Shown in pieces: positions 17,457-25,113 of a stretch of 46,514 nucleotides of DNA. Location of the stretch: NCBI RefSeq assembly GCF_003263785.1, contig NZ_JYJK01000128.1, positions 1 through 46,514 on the forward strand. Direction: 5' to 3'. Made by a program: the position numbers and the translations under genes. Source of the stretch: Vibrio variabilis. GTDB taxonomy: Bacteria; Pseudomonadota; Gammaproteobacteria; Enterobacterales; Vibrionaceae. The notes under the pieces were generated by a model. That model searched no databases. It was not told the DNA's origin and saw nothing but the letters and a program-made list of their open reading frames with translations. Positions within the stretch are counted from its first letter, which is position 1; each line of letters begins with the position of its first letter.

Positions 17457-18529
17457 TATTCCTTAATACGATTTTCCAAGAATGGGACCAGCTCAGTATG
17501 AGCATGACGTAATAGTGCCTCAGTTGAAGCCCAATTGATACACGCATCGGTGATAGACACGCCGTATTGCATTTCGCTCAGAGGAATATCGCTGCTCTGG
17601 TTACCTTCGTTGAGATGACTTTCAATCATCAGACCGATAATCGACTTGTTACCTTCACGGATTTGGTGGATCACATCTTCAGCAACCAAAGGCTGACGAC
17701 GGTAGTCTTTGCGTGAGTTCGCGTGGCTACAATCGACCATTAGAGATGCATCTAAATTCGATTTGGCAAGCTCTTGCTCACATTCCGTCACAGACACTGA
17801 ATCGTAGTTGGTTTGTTTACCGCCACGCAAAATGACGTGACCGTTAGCGTTACCTTGGGTCGTCAATAGTGCTACCTGACCTTCACGGTTAATACCCATG
17901 AAGCGGTGACTTGAAGACGCCGCTTGCATCGCATTAATTGCGGTGGCTAGGCTGCCATCGGTGCCGTTTTTAAAGCCGATAGGCATAGACAGACCACTCG
18001 CCATTTCGCGGTGAGTTTGTGATTCTGTGGTACGAGCACCAATCGCTGCCCATGAGAAGGTATCCGCTAGGTATTGTGGACTGATTGGATCAAGCGCTTC
18101 TGTCGCTAGTGGGATGTCCATTTCTGCCAGTTCTACCAGCAGCTCACGACCTACATGCAGGCCATGCTCAATGTCGAACGTACCATCCAGTTGAGGATCG
18201 TTGATAAGACCTTTCCAACCCACTGTGGTACGTGGCTTTTCAAAGTAAACTCGCATCACGATGTAAAGCTGATCACTCAACTGCTCTGAAAGTGCTTTTA
18301 GACGCTTAGCGTATTCTTTTGCTGCATCCACATCGTGGATAGAACAAGGGCCACACACAACCAATAAGCGGTGGTCTTTTTTATGGATGATGTTGGCGAT
18401 AGTTTCACGAGAGTCTTGAATGAACTTGCGCGCTTTTTCACTAAGCGGTAATTTTTGTTTTAGCTGTTCTGGCGTGATCAGTACTTGTTCGTCACTGATA
18501 TTAATATTACTGAGTTCGCTCTTTTTCAT
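17456..18529 (-). CDS. aroF: DAHP synthase AroF
   Basis: 3-deoxy-D-arabino-heptulosonate-7-phosphate synthase, the first step of the shikimate pathway (phosphoenolpyruvate plus erythrose 4-phosphate). It shows the class I motifs CGPCSIHD, RVYFEKPRTTVGWKG, GARTTESQTHREMASG and VDCSHANSRKDYRRQP. I chose ATG 18529 (MKKSELSNIN), with AGGTG five bases before it, matching E. coli AroF MQKDALNNVH; the frame is open 14 codons further upstream but would cover the TyrR box. 357 residues. First gene of aroF-tyrA; coupling to tyrA and the TyrR boxes suggest the tyrosine-sensitive isozyme. Confidence 0.95.
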   Translation of the reverse strand: MKKSELSNINISDEQVLITPEQLKQKLPLSEKARKFIQDSRETIANIIHKKDHRLLVVCGPCSIHDVDAAKEYAKRLKALSEQLSDQLYIVMRVYFEKPRTTVGWKGLINDPQLDGTFDIEHGLHVGRELLVELAEMDIPLATEALDPISPQYLADTFSWAAIGARTTESQTHREMASGLSMPIGFKNGTDGSLATAINAMQAASSSHRFMGINREGQVALLTTQGNANGHVILRGGKQTNYDSVSVTECEQELAKSNLDASLMVDCSHANSRKDYRRQPLVAEDVIHQIREGNKSIIGLMIESHLNEGNQSSDIPLSEMQYGVSITDACINWASTEALLRHAHTELVPFLENRIKE

Positions 18530-18538
18530 CTCGTCACC

Positions 18539-18556
18539 TGTAAATTTATTTTTACA
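18539..18556 (-). promoter_or_regulatory. TyrR box (proximal, perfect)
   Basis: TGTAAA-TTTATT-TTTACA is an exact match to the TyrR consensus TGTAAA-N6-TTTACA. It lies 10 bases before the aroF start and downstream of the predicted promoter, a repressing position. Confidence 0.8.
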
Positions 18557-18599
18557 CAGAATTTTTATCACTTCCGTGTTCGGCTAAGCTTTAATTGGT

Positions 18600-18627
18600 A
18601 ATATACATAGATAAAAAACACATGCAA
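18600..18627 (-). promoter_or_regulatory. aroF-tyrA promoter
   Basis: On the minus strand: -35 TTGCAT (18622-18627), 16-base spacer, -10 TATATT (18600-18605). It lies between TyrR boxes on either side, consistent with repression by tyrosine-loaded TyrR. Confidence 0.6.
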
Positions 18628-18651
18628 GCGTAAACTTAAAAAAACACCTAA

Positions 18652-18669
18652 CGTAAATTAAAGTTTACA
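18652..18669 (-). promoter_or_regulatory. TyrR box (distal)
   Basis: CGTAAA-TTAAAG-TTTACA has one mismatch to the TyrR consensus and lies just upstream of the promoter. A much weaker third box, CGTAAA-CTTAAA-AAAACA, is at 18629-18646 beside the -35. E. coli aroF also has several boxes of unequal strength. Confidence 0.7.
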
Positions 18670-18778
18670 CACCTTCATCTCTAGTTAGCTTTCGCTCTGT
18701 GATCAGGCTTCGACACCCGCCTCTCCTCTTTGCTCATACTTGAGTTACAATAAAACCATCGAGGTTGAGGTGGTATCC

Positions 18779-20481
18779 ATGGACTTAATTATCTCTCTGC
18801 TGCAACAGATGTGCGTGTATCTGATGCTGGCTTATATGCTCAGCAAAACGCCGCTGTTCCTGCCGCTGTTTAGCGTGACCAATCGCTTGAGTCATAAATT
18901 CAGCATCTACGTGCTGTTCTCTTCATTTTGTATTCTTGGCACTTACTTTGGCCTGCAGATCGACGATGCGATTGCCAATACACGAGCCATTGGTGCGGTC
19001 ATGGGGGGACTATTTGGTGGACCAGTCGTCGGTTTTGCTGTCGGCTTTACTGGAGGGATGCACCGCTACACGTTGGGCGGCTTCACAGATGTCGCTTGTG
19101 CTATCTCAACCACCGCTGAAGGGGTCATTGGTGGCATCATGCACCTTTACTTTCTTCATAAAGGCAAGAAAGAGCAACTATTTAATCCATTAGTGGTGTT
19201 CTATGTGACCTTTGTCGCCGAAGTGGTACAAATGCTGATTATCTTGATCGTCGCCAAACCGTTCGATCAAGCTTACGCACTCGTCTCCAATATCGCGGCA
19301 CCAATGATCATTGCCAACTCGGTGGGCGCTGCGCTGTTTATGAGCATACTGCAAGATCGCAAAACCATCTTTGAAGAGTACTCGGCAACCTTTTCACGTC
19401 GCGCTTTGAATATTGCGGAGCGCTCGGTGGGGATTTTGGTGCACGGTTTTAACTCCGACAACGCCAGTAAAATTGCACGTATTATCTATGAAGAAACCAA
19501 CGTCGCGCGGTTGCCATTACCGATCGAGAGAAGATTCTAGCGTTTGTTGGTATTGGCGCAGACCATCATAAACTCAACCGTCCCATCTCATCGCAAAGCA
19601 CCCTCGACTCGATGAACAACAACGATATCATCTACCTTGACGGCAAGGAAAACCCCTATCAGTGCTCAATTTCCAAAGACTGTAAGCTCGGCTCAGCACT
19701 GATCATTCCACTACGTACAGGTGATGAAGTGATTGGCACCATAAAGCTGTACGAGCCGAAACGGAAACTGTTCTCGACCATTAACATGTCGATGGCCGAA
19801 GGGATTGCCCAGCTACTCTCTAGTCAGATCCTGCATGGTGATTACATCCACAAGCAAACCTTGCTTAACCAAGCTGAAATCAAGTTGCTGCATGCGCAGG
19901 TCAATCCGCACTTTCTGTTTAACGCTCTCAATACCATTAGCGCGATTACCCGTCGTGACCCCGATAAAGCACGCAGTTTGATCCAGCACTTGTCACAGTT
20001 CTTCCGCAGTAACCTAAAACAAAACATCGAGACGGTGACACTTAAAGAAGAACTCGCGCACGTCAATGCCTACCTAACCATAGAGAAAGCCCGATTTACC
20101 GACCGCTTAGAAGTCGATATCGATATCAGCCCCAAACTACTCGAGCAAACCGTACCTAGCTTTACCTTGCAGCCATTAGTTGAAAATGCCATTAAGCATG
20201 GTATCTCTAACCTTCTTGAAGGTGGATCAATTCGAATTTTCAGTGAACGCTGTGAACAAGGTTACCGACTCACAGTGGAAGACAACGCCGGTACCTACCT
20301 GCCACCTGAGCCTGGTCATCAAGGTTTAGGAATGCAGATAGTAGATAAACGCCTACGCAATCAATTTGGACGTGACTCAGCGCTAAAAATTGAAGTAGAA
20401 AACCACCAATACACACGGATGAGCTTTATTATTCCAGCGCCCGTAAATTCAGACGATAAAAGGACGGCTATCGCTTCATGA
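18779..20481 (+). CDS. btsS: LytS/BtsS-type sensor histidine kinase (one-base frameshift)
   Basis: Inner-membrane sensor kinase closely resembling E. coli BtsS (YehU), a high-affinity pyruvate sensor. Five to six membrane helices form a 5TM-Lyt domain (about 1-200) with IDDAIANTRAIGAVMGG and GGMHRY. A GAF-like domain (220-340) and a LytS-type kinase core follow, with LLHAQVNPHFLFNALNTI near 370 and a C-terminal ATPase domain (LVENAIKHG). The frame breaks after 19507: one added G (GTC GCG GCG GTT) joins NV-AAVAITDREKILAFVG. Repaired length 567. ATG 18779 has GAGGTGG upstream. The stop overlaps btsR (ATGA). Confidence 0.9.
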
Positions 20482-21203
20482 CACGGTTAACCGCAATAGT
20501 AATTGATGATGAGTTATATGCTCGTGAGGAGCTTATTGAGCATTTATCTGAGTTTGAGCAGATTGAGATCATCGATCAAGCCAGCAACGCTATAGAAGGT
20601 TTGAAGAAGATCAATCAGCACAAACCTGATGTGGTGTTTCTCGATATTCAAATGCCGCAGATAACTGGCATTGAGCTTTTGAGCATGTTAGATCCAGATA
20701 CTATGCCGAATGTCGTATTTGTCACTGCGTATGACCAGTACGCAATCCAAGCTTTCGAGGACAATGCGTTCGATTATCTGCTTAAGCCCGTCGACCCTTG
20801 CCGTTTAGCCAAAACCGTCAAGCGCCTAAACAAACGCGATACAACCCAAACAGAAAACTTTGACCCCATCGCACCAAAGGCACTCGACCAAATTCCCTGT
20901 TCTGGTCACAACCGTATCGTCATAATTGCCACTAAAGATGTAGAGTTTGCTTATAGTGACCTTTCAGGTGTGCACGTACAAACAGCGAACCAGAAAGCGA
21001 CCTCGCAATTAACGCTGAAAGTGATTGAAGATAAGACGTCGCTTATTCGCTGTCATCGACAGTTTTTGGTCAATGTAAAGGCGATTAAAGAGATCAAGCT
21101 ATTGGAGAACGGGCTGGCGGAGATCATTACCCAAAGCGACCATCCAATACCAGTGAGCCGCCGGTATTTGAAGTCGCTTAAAGAGACGCTAGGGTTCCAC
21201 TAA
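20478..21203 (+). CDS. btsR: LytTR-type response regulator BtsR
   Basis: DNA-binding partner of the preceding kinase. Receiver domain with DDE near 10-12, phospho-acceptor Asp56 in VVFLDIQMP, and KP near 107; LytTR DNA-binding domain about 140-240 (RCHRQFLVN, PVSRRYLKSL). 241 residues. The ATG lies within the btsS stop (four-base overlap), so the pair is translationally coupled. LytTR regulators bind direct repeats one or two helical turns apart; a five-unit repeat array of that kind lies before the CstA-family gene 4 kb downstream. Confidence 0.93.
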   Translation: MTRLTAIVIDDELYAREELIEHLSEFEQIEIIDQASNAIEGLKKINQHKPDVVFLDIQMPQITGIELLSMLDPDTMPNVVFVTAYDQYAIQAFEDNAFDYLLKPVDPCRLAKTVKRLNKRDTTQTENFDPIAPKALDQIPCSGHNRIVIIATKDVEFAYSDLSGVHVQTANQKATSQLTLKVIEDKTSLIRCHRQFLVNVKAIKEIKLLENGLAEIITQSDHPIPVSRRYLKSLKETLGFH

Positions 21204-21217
21204 ACTCTTACTTACCT

Positions 21218-21250
21218 ACAAAAACAGCGAGCTAAGCTCGCTGTTTTTGT
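21218..21250. terminator. Bidirectional btsR/nagZ terminator
   Basis: Fifteen-base perfect inverted repeat ACAAAAACAGCGAGC / GCTCGCTGTTTTTGT with a TAA loop, between convergent btsR and nagZ. A and T runs on both arms let it act in both directions. Confidence 0.93.
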
Positions 21251-21258
21251 CTCTACCT

Positions 21259-22241
21259 TTAGCCTTCCAGCGCCGACAGAACTTGACTATTTGCCGCTTT
21301 CCACTGAGCACTTTTCTTAAGCTCTTCTAGCTCAAAGTTTTTCTTTCTAAGCATGCGACTTGCCTGCTTCACTTTGGTAATTGGCAGGTTATCCAGTACC
21401 TCAATCGTCGAGTTGCGGTTATTACACATTAACAGTGTATCGCAGCCCGCATCGAGTGCTTGCTGAGCGCGTGCCGCGGGGCCGCCCATAATCGCTGCGC
21501 CCTCCATAGAAAGATCGTCAGAAAACACAATGCCATTGAAGCCAAGCTGTTTACGAAGCACCTCTTTTAACCAGTAGTTTGAGCCGCTCGCAGGTTTGTC
21601 ATCGTAATGGGGGAACACTACGTGGGCTGGCATCATCGCATCAAGCACGCCAGCCTTGATGTGAGCCTGGAAGATGCGCATGTCGTCCTCAAAAATAGAG
21701 TCTCGATTATCCACGGGTGTTTCAAGGTGCGAGTCTGCGGTTACGCCACCGTGCCCAGGAAAGTGCTTACCGGTTGTCGCCATCCCTGCTGACTTCATAC
21801 CCGCCATAAAAGCGGTGGTGTATTGCACGATAGTCTGGAAGTTATCACCAAAGGCGCGATTACCAATAGCTTTGCTTTGCTCTCCTTGGTCAAGCACAGG
21901 GGCAAAGCTTAAATCGATGTCATGAGCAATCAGCTCTGCAGCCATCAACCAGCCCGCTTGATGAGCCAAAGCTTCATCTTTAAGCTTGGCGTAACGTGCC
22001 GCTGGCGGAAGCAGAGTAAACCCATCACGGAAACGCTGCACTCGCCCCCCTCTTGATCGACACCAATAACGATAGGTTTTTTCGCCGCTTGACGGATTTG
22101 TCGATTGAGTTCAATAAGCTGCTCGGAGTCGTGGTAGTTTCTGGCAAACAGAATCAAGCCACCGACAGTTGGGTGCTCTAAAATTTCGCGATCTTCCGCA
22201 GTCAGTTCGTAGCCTGCCACATCAATCCATAGCGGTCCCAT
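21259..22241 (-). CDS. nagZ: Beta-N-acetylglucosaminidase NagZ (one-base frameshift)
   Basis: Cytoplasmic glycoside hydrolase family 3 enzyme that removes GlcNAc from imported anhydro-muropeptides, giving the products that signal AmpC-type beta-lactamase induction. MGPLWIDVAGYELTAEDREIL begins a normal NagZ; KHFPGHGGVTADSH carries the catalytic loop and FSDDLSMEGA the nucleophile Asp. The frame breaks at 22045-22050: six C on the plus strand should be seven, giving DQEGGRVQRFRDGFT. Repaired length 327. Divergent from anmK-murQ, which act later in the same pathway. Confidence 0.95.
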
Positions 22242-22340
22242 AATTGCTCCTCTGCAAATTTATTATCAAATGGGCATCCCCAGAGGTTATTCCTATTGTT
22301 TTTGATTTACAATAAAGCTGAGTAAAAACGGAGTAAGTTT

Positions 22341-23462
22341 ATGATGTCAAAGGAAGCGTTGTATATCGGTATCATGTCAGGCACTAGCCTAGATGGTATC
22401 GACACCGCCATTGTTGCGATTAGGGATAAGCAGATTCGTCTCGTCGACAGCGATTTCTTGAGCTATCCCGACGACCTAAAAAGTGAGGTACTCGCGATAT
22501 GCCAGGGACAGCCCACCAGCCTAAAAAAAATTGGTGAGCTCGACCATAAACTTGGCAAACTCTATGCGCATGCGGTGGACTCACTACTCGCAAAATCGAA
22601 CTACAGCGCTGATGAAATCACCGCAATCGGCAATCATGGCCAGACGGTTTTTCACCAACCAGATGGTGACACGCCATTTACTATTCAGCTTGGCGATAAC
22701 AACCTAGTTGCTGCGCTCACAGGCATTAATACTGTCGGTGATTTCCGGCGTAAAGACATGGCGCTAGGTGGTCAAGGAGCGCCGTTGGTGCCTGCATTTC
22801 ATCGCTACCTGTTTGGCGACAGTGAATCGACTCAAGTGATCCTTAATATTGGCGGCATTGCCAATGTATCCGTCCTGCAACCCAATGGTGATGTCGTAGG
22901 GTTTGATACCGGCCCCGGTAATGTGCTTTTGGATCATTGGTGTACCCACGCGTTCTCCCAAGCTTTTGATCAAGATGCACACCTTGCCAAACAAGGACAT
23001 GTCAACGATAGCTTGTTGGCACAGATGCTCACCGACCCTTACCTTAAGCGCAGCGCGCCTAAAAGTACCGGACGCGAGTATTATCACGGTGAGTGGTTGC
23101 AAGCTCAGCTAGAAAAACTAGATAACGCCGTTGACAGCCACGACATATTGCGCACGCTGACAGAGTTTACCGCCATAACTATCGCCCAAGCGGTCAAGCC
23201 ATACTGCGTGGGTGCCAGCCCAAAACTGCTCGTCTGTGGCGGGGGCGCTAACAACCCGATTATCATGAGTCGCCTTAGCGAACTACTGGCAAACTGGCAT
23301 GTCGATTCTACCGATAGCGAAGCGATCAGTGGTGACTACATGGAGTCGATGGCTTTTGCTTGGCTGGCGCACTGTTTTATCCATAAAATACCTAGCAATC
23401 TTCCCTCGGTGACCGGCGCTAGCAAAGCCGTGCCACTGGGTGTCTTTTACCCTGCAGATTAG
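22341..23462 (+). CDS. anmK: Anhydro-N-acetylmuramic acid kinase AnmK
   Basis: Phosphorylates and opens 1,6-anhydro-MurNAc to MurNAc 6-phosphate with ATP. The 373-residue protein has the ASKHA ATPase motifs GIMSGTSLDGID near 9-20, GNHGQTVFH near 95, NIGGIANVS near 170, GFDTGPGN near 188 and CGGGANNP near 305. GGAG lies eight bases before the first of two adjacent ATGs. The next gene, murQ, uses its product and begins nine bases after its stop, so the two form an operon. Confidence 0.96.
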   Translation: MMSKEALYIGIMSGTSLDGIDTAIVAIRDKQIRLVDSDFLSYPDDLKSEVLAICQGQPTSLKKIGELDHKLGKLYAHAVDSLLAKSNYSADEITAIGNHGQTVFHQPDGDTPFTIQLGDNNLVAALTGINTVGDFRRKDMALGGQGAPLVPAFHRYLFGDSESTQVILNIGGIANVSVLQPNGDVVGFDTGPGNVLLDHWCTHAFSQAFDQDAHLAKQGHVNDSLLAQMLTDPYLKRSAPKSTGREYYHGEWLQAQLEKLDNAVDSHDILRTLTEFTAITIAQAVKPYCVGASPKLLVCGGGANNPIIMSRLSELLANWHVDSTDSEAISGDYMESMAFAWLAHCFIHKIPSNLPSVTGASKAVPLGVFYPAD

Positions 23463-23470
23463 GACTCACT

Positions 23471-24400
23471 ATGACAAACGACGCTTTATTAAATGCGCTT
23501 TCCCAGCTCGTCTCTGAAGGACGCAATCCAGAAACCATGGATATCGACCTGCTCTCGTCAGAGCAAATCCTAGTGCGTATGAATCAGCAAGACAGTTTGG
23601 TTCCACTAGCGGTTGAAAAAGTCATTCCTGAGATTGCTGCGGCGGTTGATGCCATTACTCAAGCCTTCCAGCATGGCGGGCGCTTACTCTATGTTGGCGC
23701 AGGAACCAGTGGTCGCCTCGGAGTGCTGGACGCATCAGAGTGCCCGCCTACCTTTGGTACCGACCCTGAAATGGTGGTAGGTATTATTGCTGGCGGTAAA
23801 GAGGCGATGTTTAAAGCCAAAGAAGGGGCTGAGGATGACCCTGTTCTAGGTGCACAAGACTTAAAGGATATCGCGCTGACCGACAAAGATGTGGTTGTCG
23901 GTATCGCTGCGAGCGGTCGCACGCCTTATGTCATTGGTGCTCTAGAGTATGCCAATGAAGTCGGCGCGACGTCGGTGGCACTATCGTGTAATCCAGCTTC
24001 CGATATTGCCAACGTAGCGAGTATTGCCATTAGTCCAGTCGTGGGGCCGGAAGCGCTCACTGGCTCGACGCGTTTAAAGTCGGGCACTGCGCAAAAACTG
24101 GTTCTGAACATGCTCACCACCGCGAGCATGATCCGCTTAGGCAAGAGCTATCAAAATCTGATGGTGGATGTGAAGGCAACCAACGCAAAATTGGTTGCCC
24201 GTGCAACCCGCATCGTGATGCAAGCAACCGACTGCAACAAAGAGACTGCGACGACAGCACTCAAACAGACCGACTACGATGTGAAGCTGTCCATATTGAT
24301 GATTCTAACAGGCCTGGACAAAGCCAGCGCCGAGAAGCAACTTACCAAGCAAGATGGATTTCTTCGTAAAGCGGTAGATAGCGAGAACAGCGACGGCTAA
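23471..24400 (+). CDS. murQ: N-acetylmuramic acid 6-phosphate etherase MurQ
   Basis: Cleaves the lactyl ether of MurNAc 6-phosphate to GlcNAc 6-phosphate and D-lactate, ending muropeptide sugar recycling. The SIS domain carries VGAGTSGRLGVLDASECPPT near 75-94 and GIAASGRTPYV near 147. 309 residues, normal. Translated just after anmK. With NagZ on the other strand the locus covers all steps from anhydro-muropeptide sugar to GlcNAc 6-phosphate. No MurNAc-specific PTS gene (murP) is adjacent. Confidence 0.96.
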   Translation: MTNDALLNALSQLVSEGRNPETMDIDLLSSEQILVRMNQQDSLVPLAVEKVIPEIAAAVDAITQAFQHGGRLLYVGAGTSGRLGVLDASECPPTFGTDPEMVVGIIAGGKEAMFKAKEGAEDDPVLGAQDLKDIALTDKDVVVGIAASGRTPYVIGALEYANEVGATSVALSCNPASDIANVASIAISPVVGPEALTGSTRLKSGTAQKLVLNMLTTASMIRLGKSYQNLMVDVKATNAKLVARATRIVMQATDCNKETATTALKQTDYDVKLSILMILTGLDKASAEKQLTKQDGFLRKAVDSENSDG

Positions 24401-24433
24401 ACGCGATCTAGCTTGGAAAGCGGTAAAAACGAG

Positions 24434-24462
24434 AAGGGTTAGCACTAAGCTAACCCTTTTTT
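24434..24462. terminator. murQ terminator
   Basis: Nine-base stem AAGGGTTAG / CTAACCCTT with loop CACTAAG and a T run on the plus side, 33 bases after murQ and 18 bases beyond the convergent lipoprotein stop. Confidence 0.85.
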
Positions 24463-24480
24463 ACTGCCTTTGAGAGGCGA

Positions 24481-24834
24481 TTAAAAACCGCTTTGCTGAG
24501 AGTAATCCGTCCAGCCTCGCTGCCACTCCATTCGAAAACGTTGCGCTTCAGGCAAACCTTCGCATGCGCCAGTATAGTACTGCCCAGACAAACCAATTTG
24601 ATATGCGAAATCAGCATCACAAAACTCGATAATACCGCGCTGATAACCCGCATCATACTCAGAGTGCACCGCTTCACCGAGCTTATTTAAATCCGAATAA
24701 CTGCGGGAAAGCTGCCCTCTCACGCCATCTTGATAACCGATCTGATCCCAGCTTCCTTCTTTGGCAAGATCGTCCACCCCCTTAGCACAGCCGAATGCCA
24801 GCAAGCTGGTCGCAACGATGATTAGCGCTCTCAT
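24481..24834 (-). CDS. DUF2799-type lipoprotein
   Basis: Small predicted lipoprotein of 117 residues: signal peptide ending in lipobox AFGC (Cys16), then a short acidic and aromatic domain with repeated GY-x-DG-type turns (GYQDGVRGQ, GYQRGIIEF, WQRGWTDY) and paired Cys (FCDADF, TGACEG). The pattern fits DUF2799 proteins such as E. coli YfiL. Function unknown. Convergent with murQ; its start is 279 bases from the cstA-family gene, which runs the other way. Confidence 0.75.
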   Translation of the reverse strand: MRALIIVATSLLAFGCAKGVDDLAKEGSWDQIGYQDGVRGQLSRSYSDLNKLGEAVHSEYDAGYQRGIIEFCDADFAYQIGLSGQYYTGACEGLPEAQRFRMEWQRGWTDYSQQSGF

Positions 24835-24914
24835 GATTTCCCTTTATGATCGATAAAATGTCTGCCGATAACAATGCCAGTTCTCACGCTGTTTTGCCAC
24901 TCTCAAACAGCGAA

Positions 24915-24930
24915 AGTGACTCACTTCACG
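24915..24930 (+). promoter_or_regulatory. CRP-type site upstream of cstA
   Basis: AGTGA-CTCACT-TCACG matches GTGA-N6-TCAC, the core of the CRP consensus. It is about 150 bases before the predicted cstA transcription start and just upstream of the regulator repeat array. The E. coli homologue btsT is reported to need cAMP-CRP. Confidence 0.5.
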
Positions 24931-24940
24931 CTTTTATTCT

Positions 24941-25029
24941 GCCACTTACCCGATAAATTCGACCGCTTAGCTATCAGCAAAACCACTTAACTTAGCTATT
25001 GACCACTTAATCAGCTATTTCGCCACTAA
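24941..25029 (+). promoter_or_regulatory. Phased array of BtsR-like binding repeats
   Basis: Five direct repeats lie at 24941 (GCCACTTA), 24962 (ACCGCTTA), 24982 (ACCACTTA), 25002 (ACCACTTA) and 25022 (GCCACTAA). Start-to-start distances are 21, 20, 20 and 20 bases, two helical turns, so all face the same side of the DNA. The three central units match ACC(G/A)CT(C/T)A, the half-site I recall for E. coli BtsR, where the spacing is 13 rather than 12 bases. The last unit ends just before the -35 region of cstA, the usual place for an activator. Confidence 0.75.
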
Positions 25030-25041
25030 CCGAATAAGCCA

Positions 25042-25070
25042 ATGTGGCGTTAATTCATCATTTTTATAAT
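25042..25070 (+). promoter_or_regulatory. cstA promoter
   Basis: A perfect -10 TATAAT at 25065-25070 has no recognisable -35 hexamer at the right distance (ATGTGG or TGTGGC near 25042-25048). A weak -35 with activator sites immediately upstream suggests an activator-dependent promoter. Confidence 0.6.
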
Positions 25071-25113
25071 GGTTACCAGAAATTAATGTCATCACAAACT
25101 AGGGATAACAGTT

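Noticed and set aside
21945..22241. A short stand-alone 98-residue protein before nagZ
   Set aside because: It is the NagZ N terminus followed by out-of-frame residues after an undercalled run of G.
24896..24927. Further upstream copies of the cstA repeat (GCCACTCT at 24896, CTCACTTC at 24920)
   Set aside because: Only the second is in phase and both are degenerate; the second overlaps the CRP-type site, so I left them out of the array.
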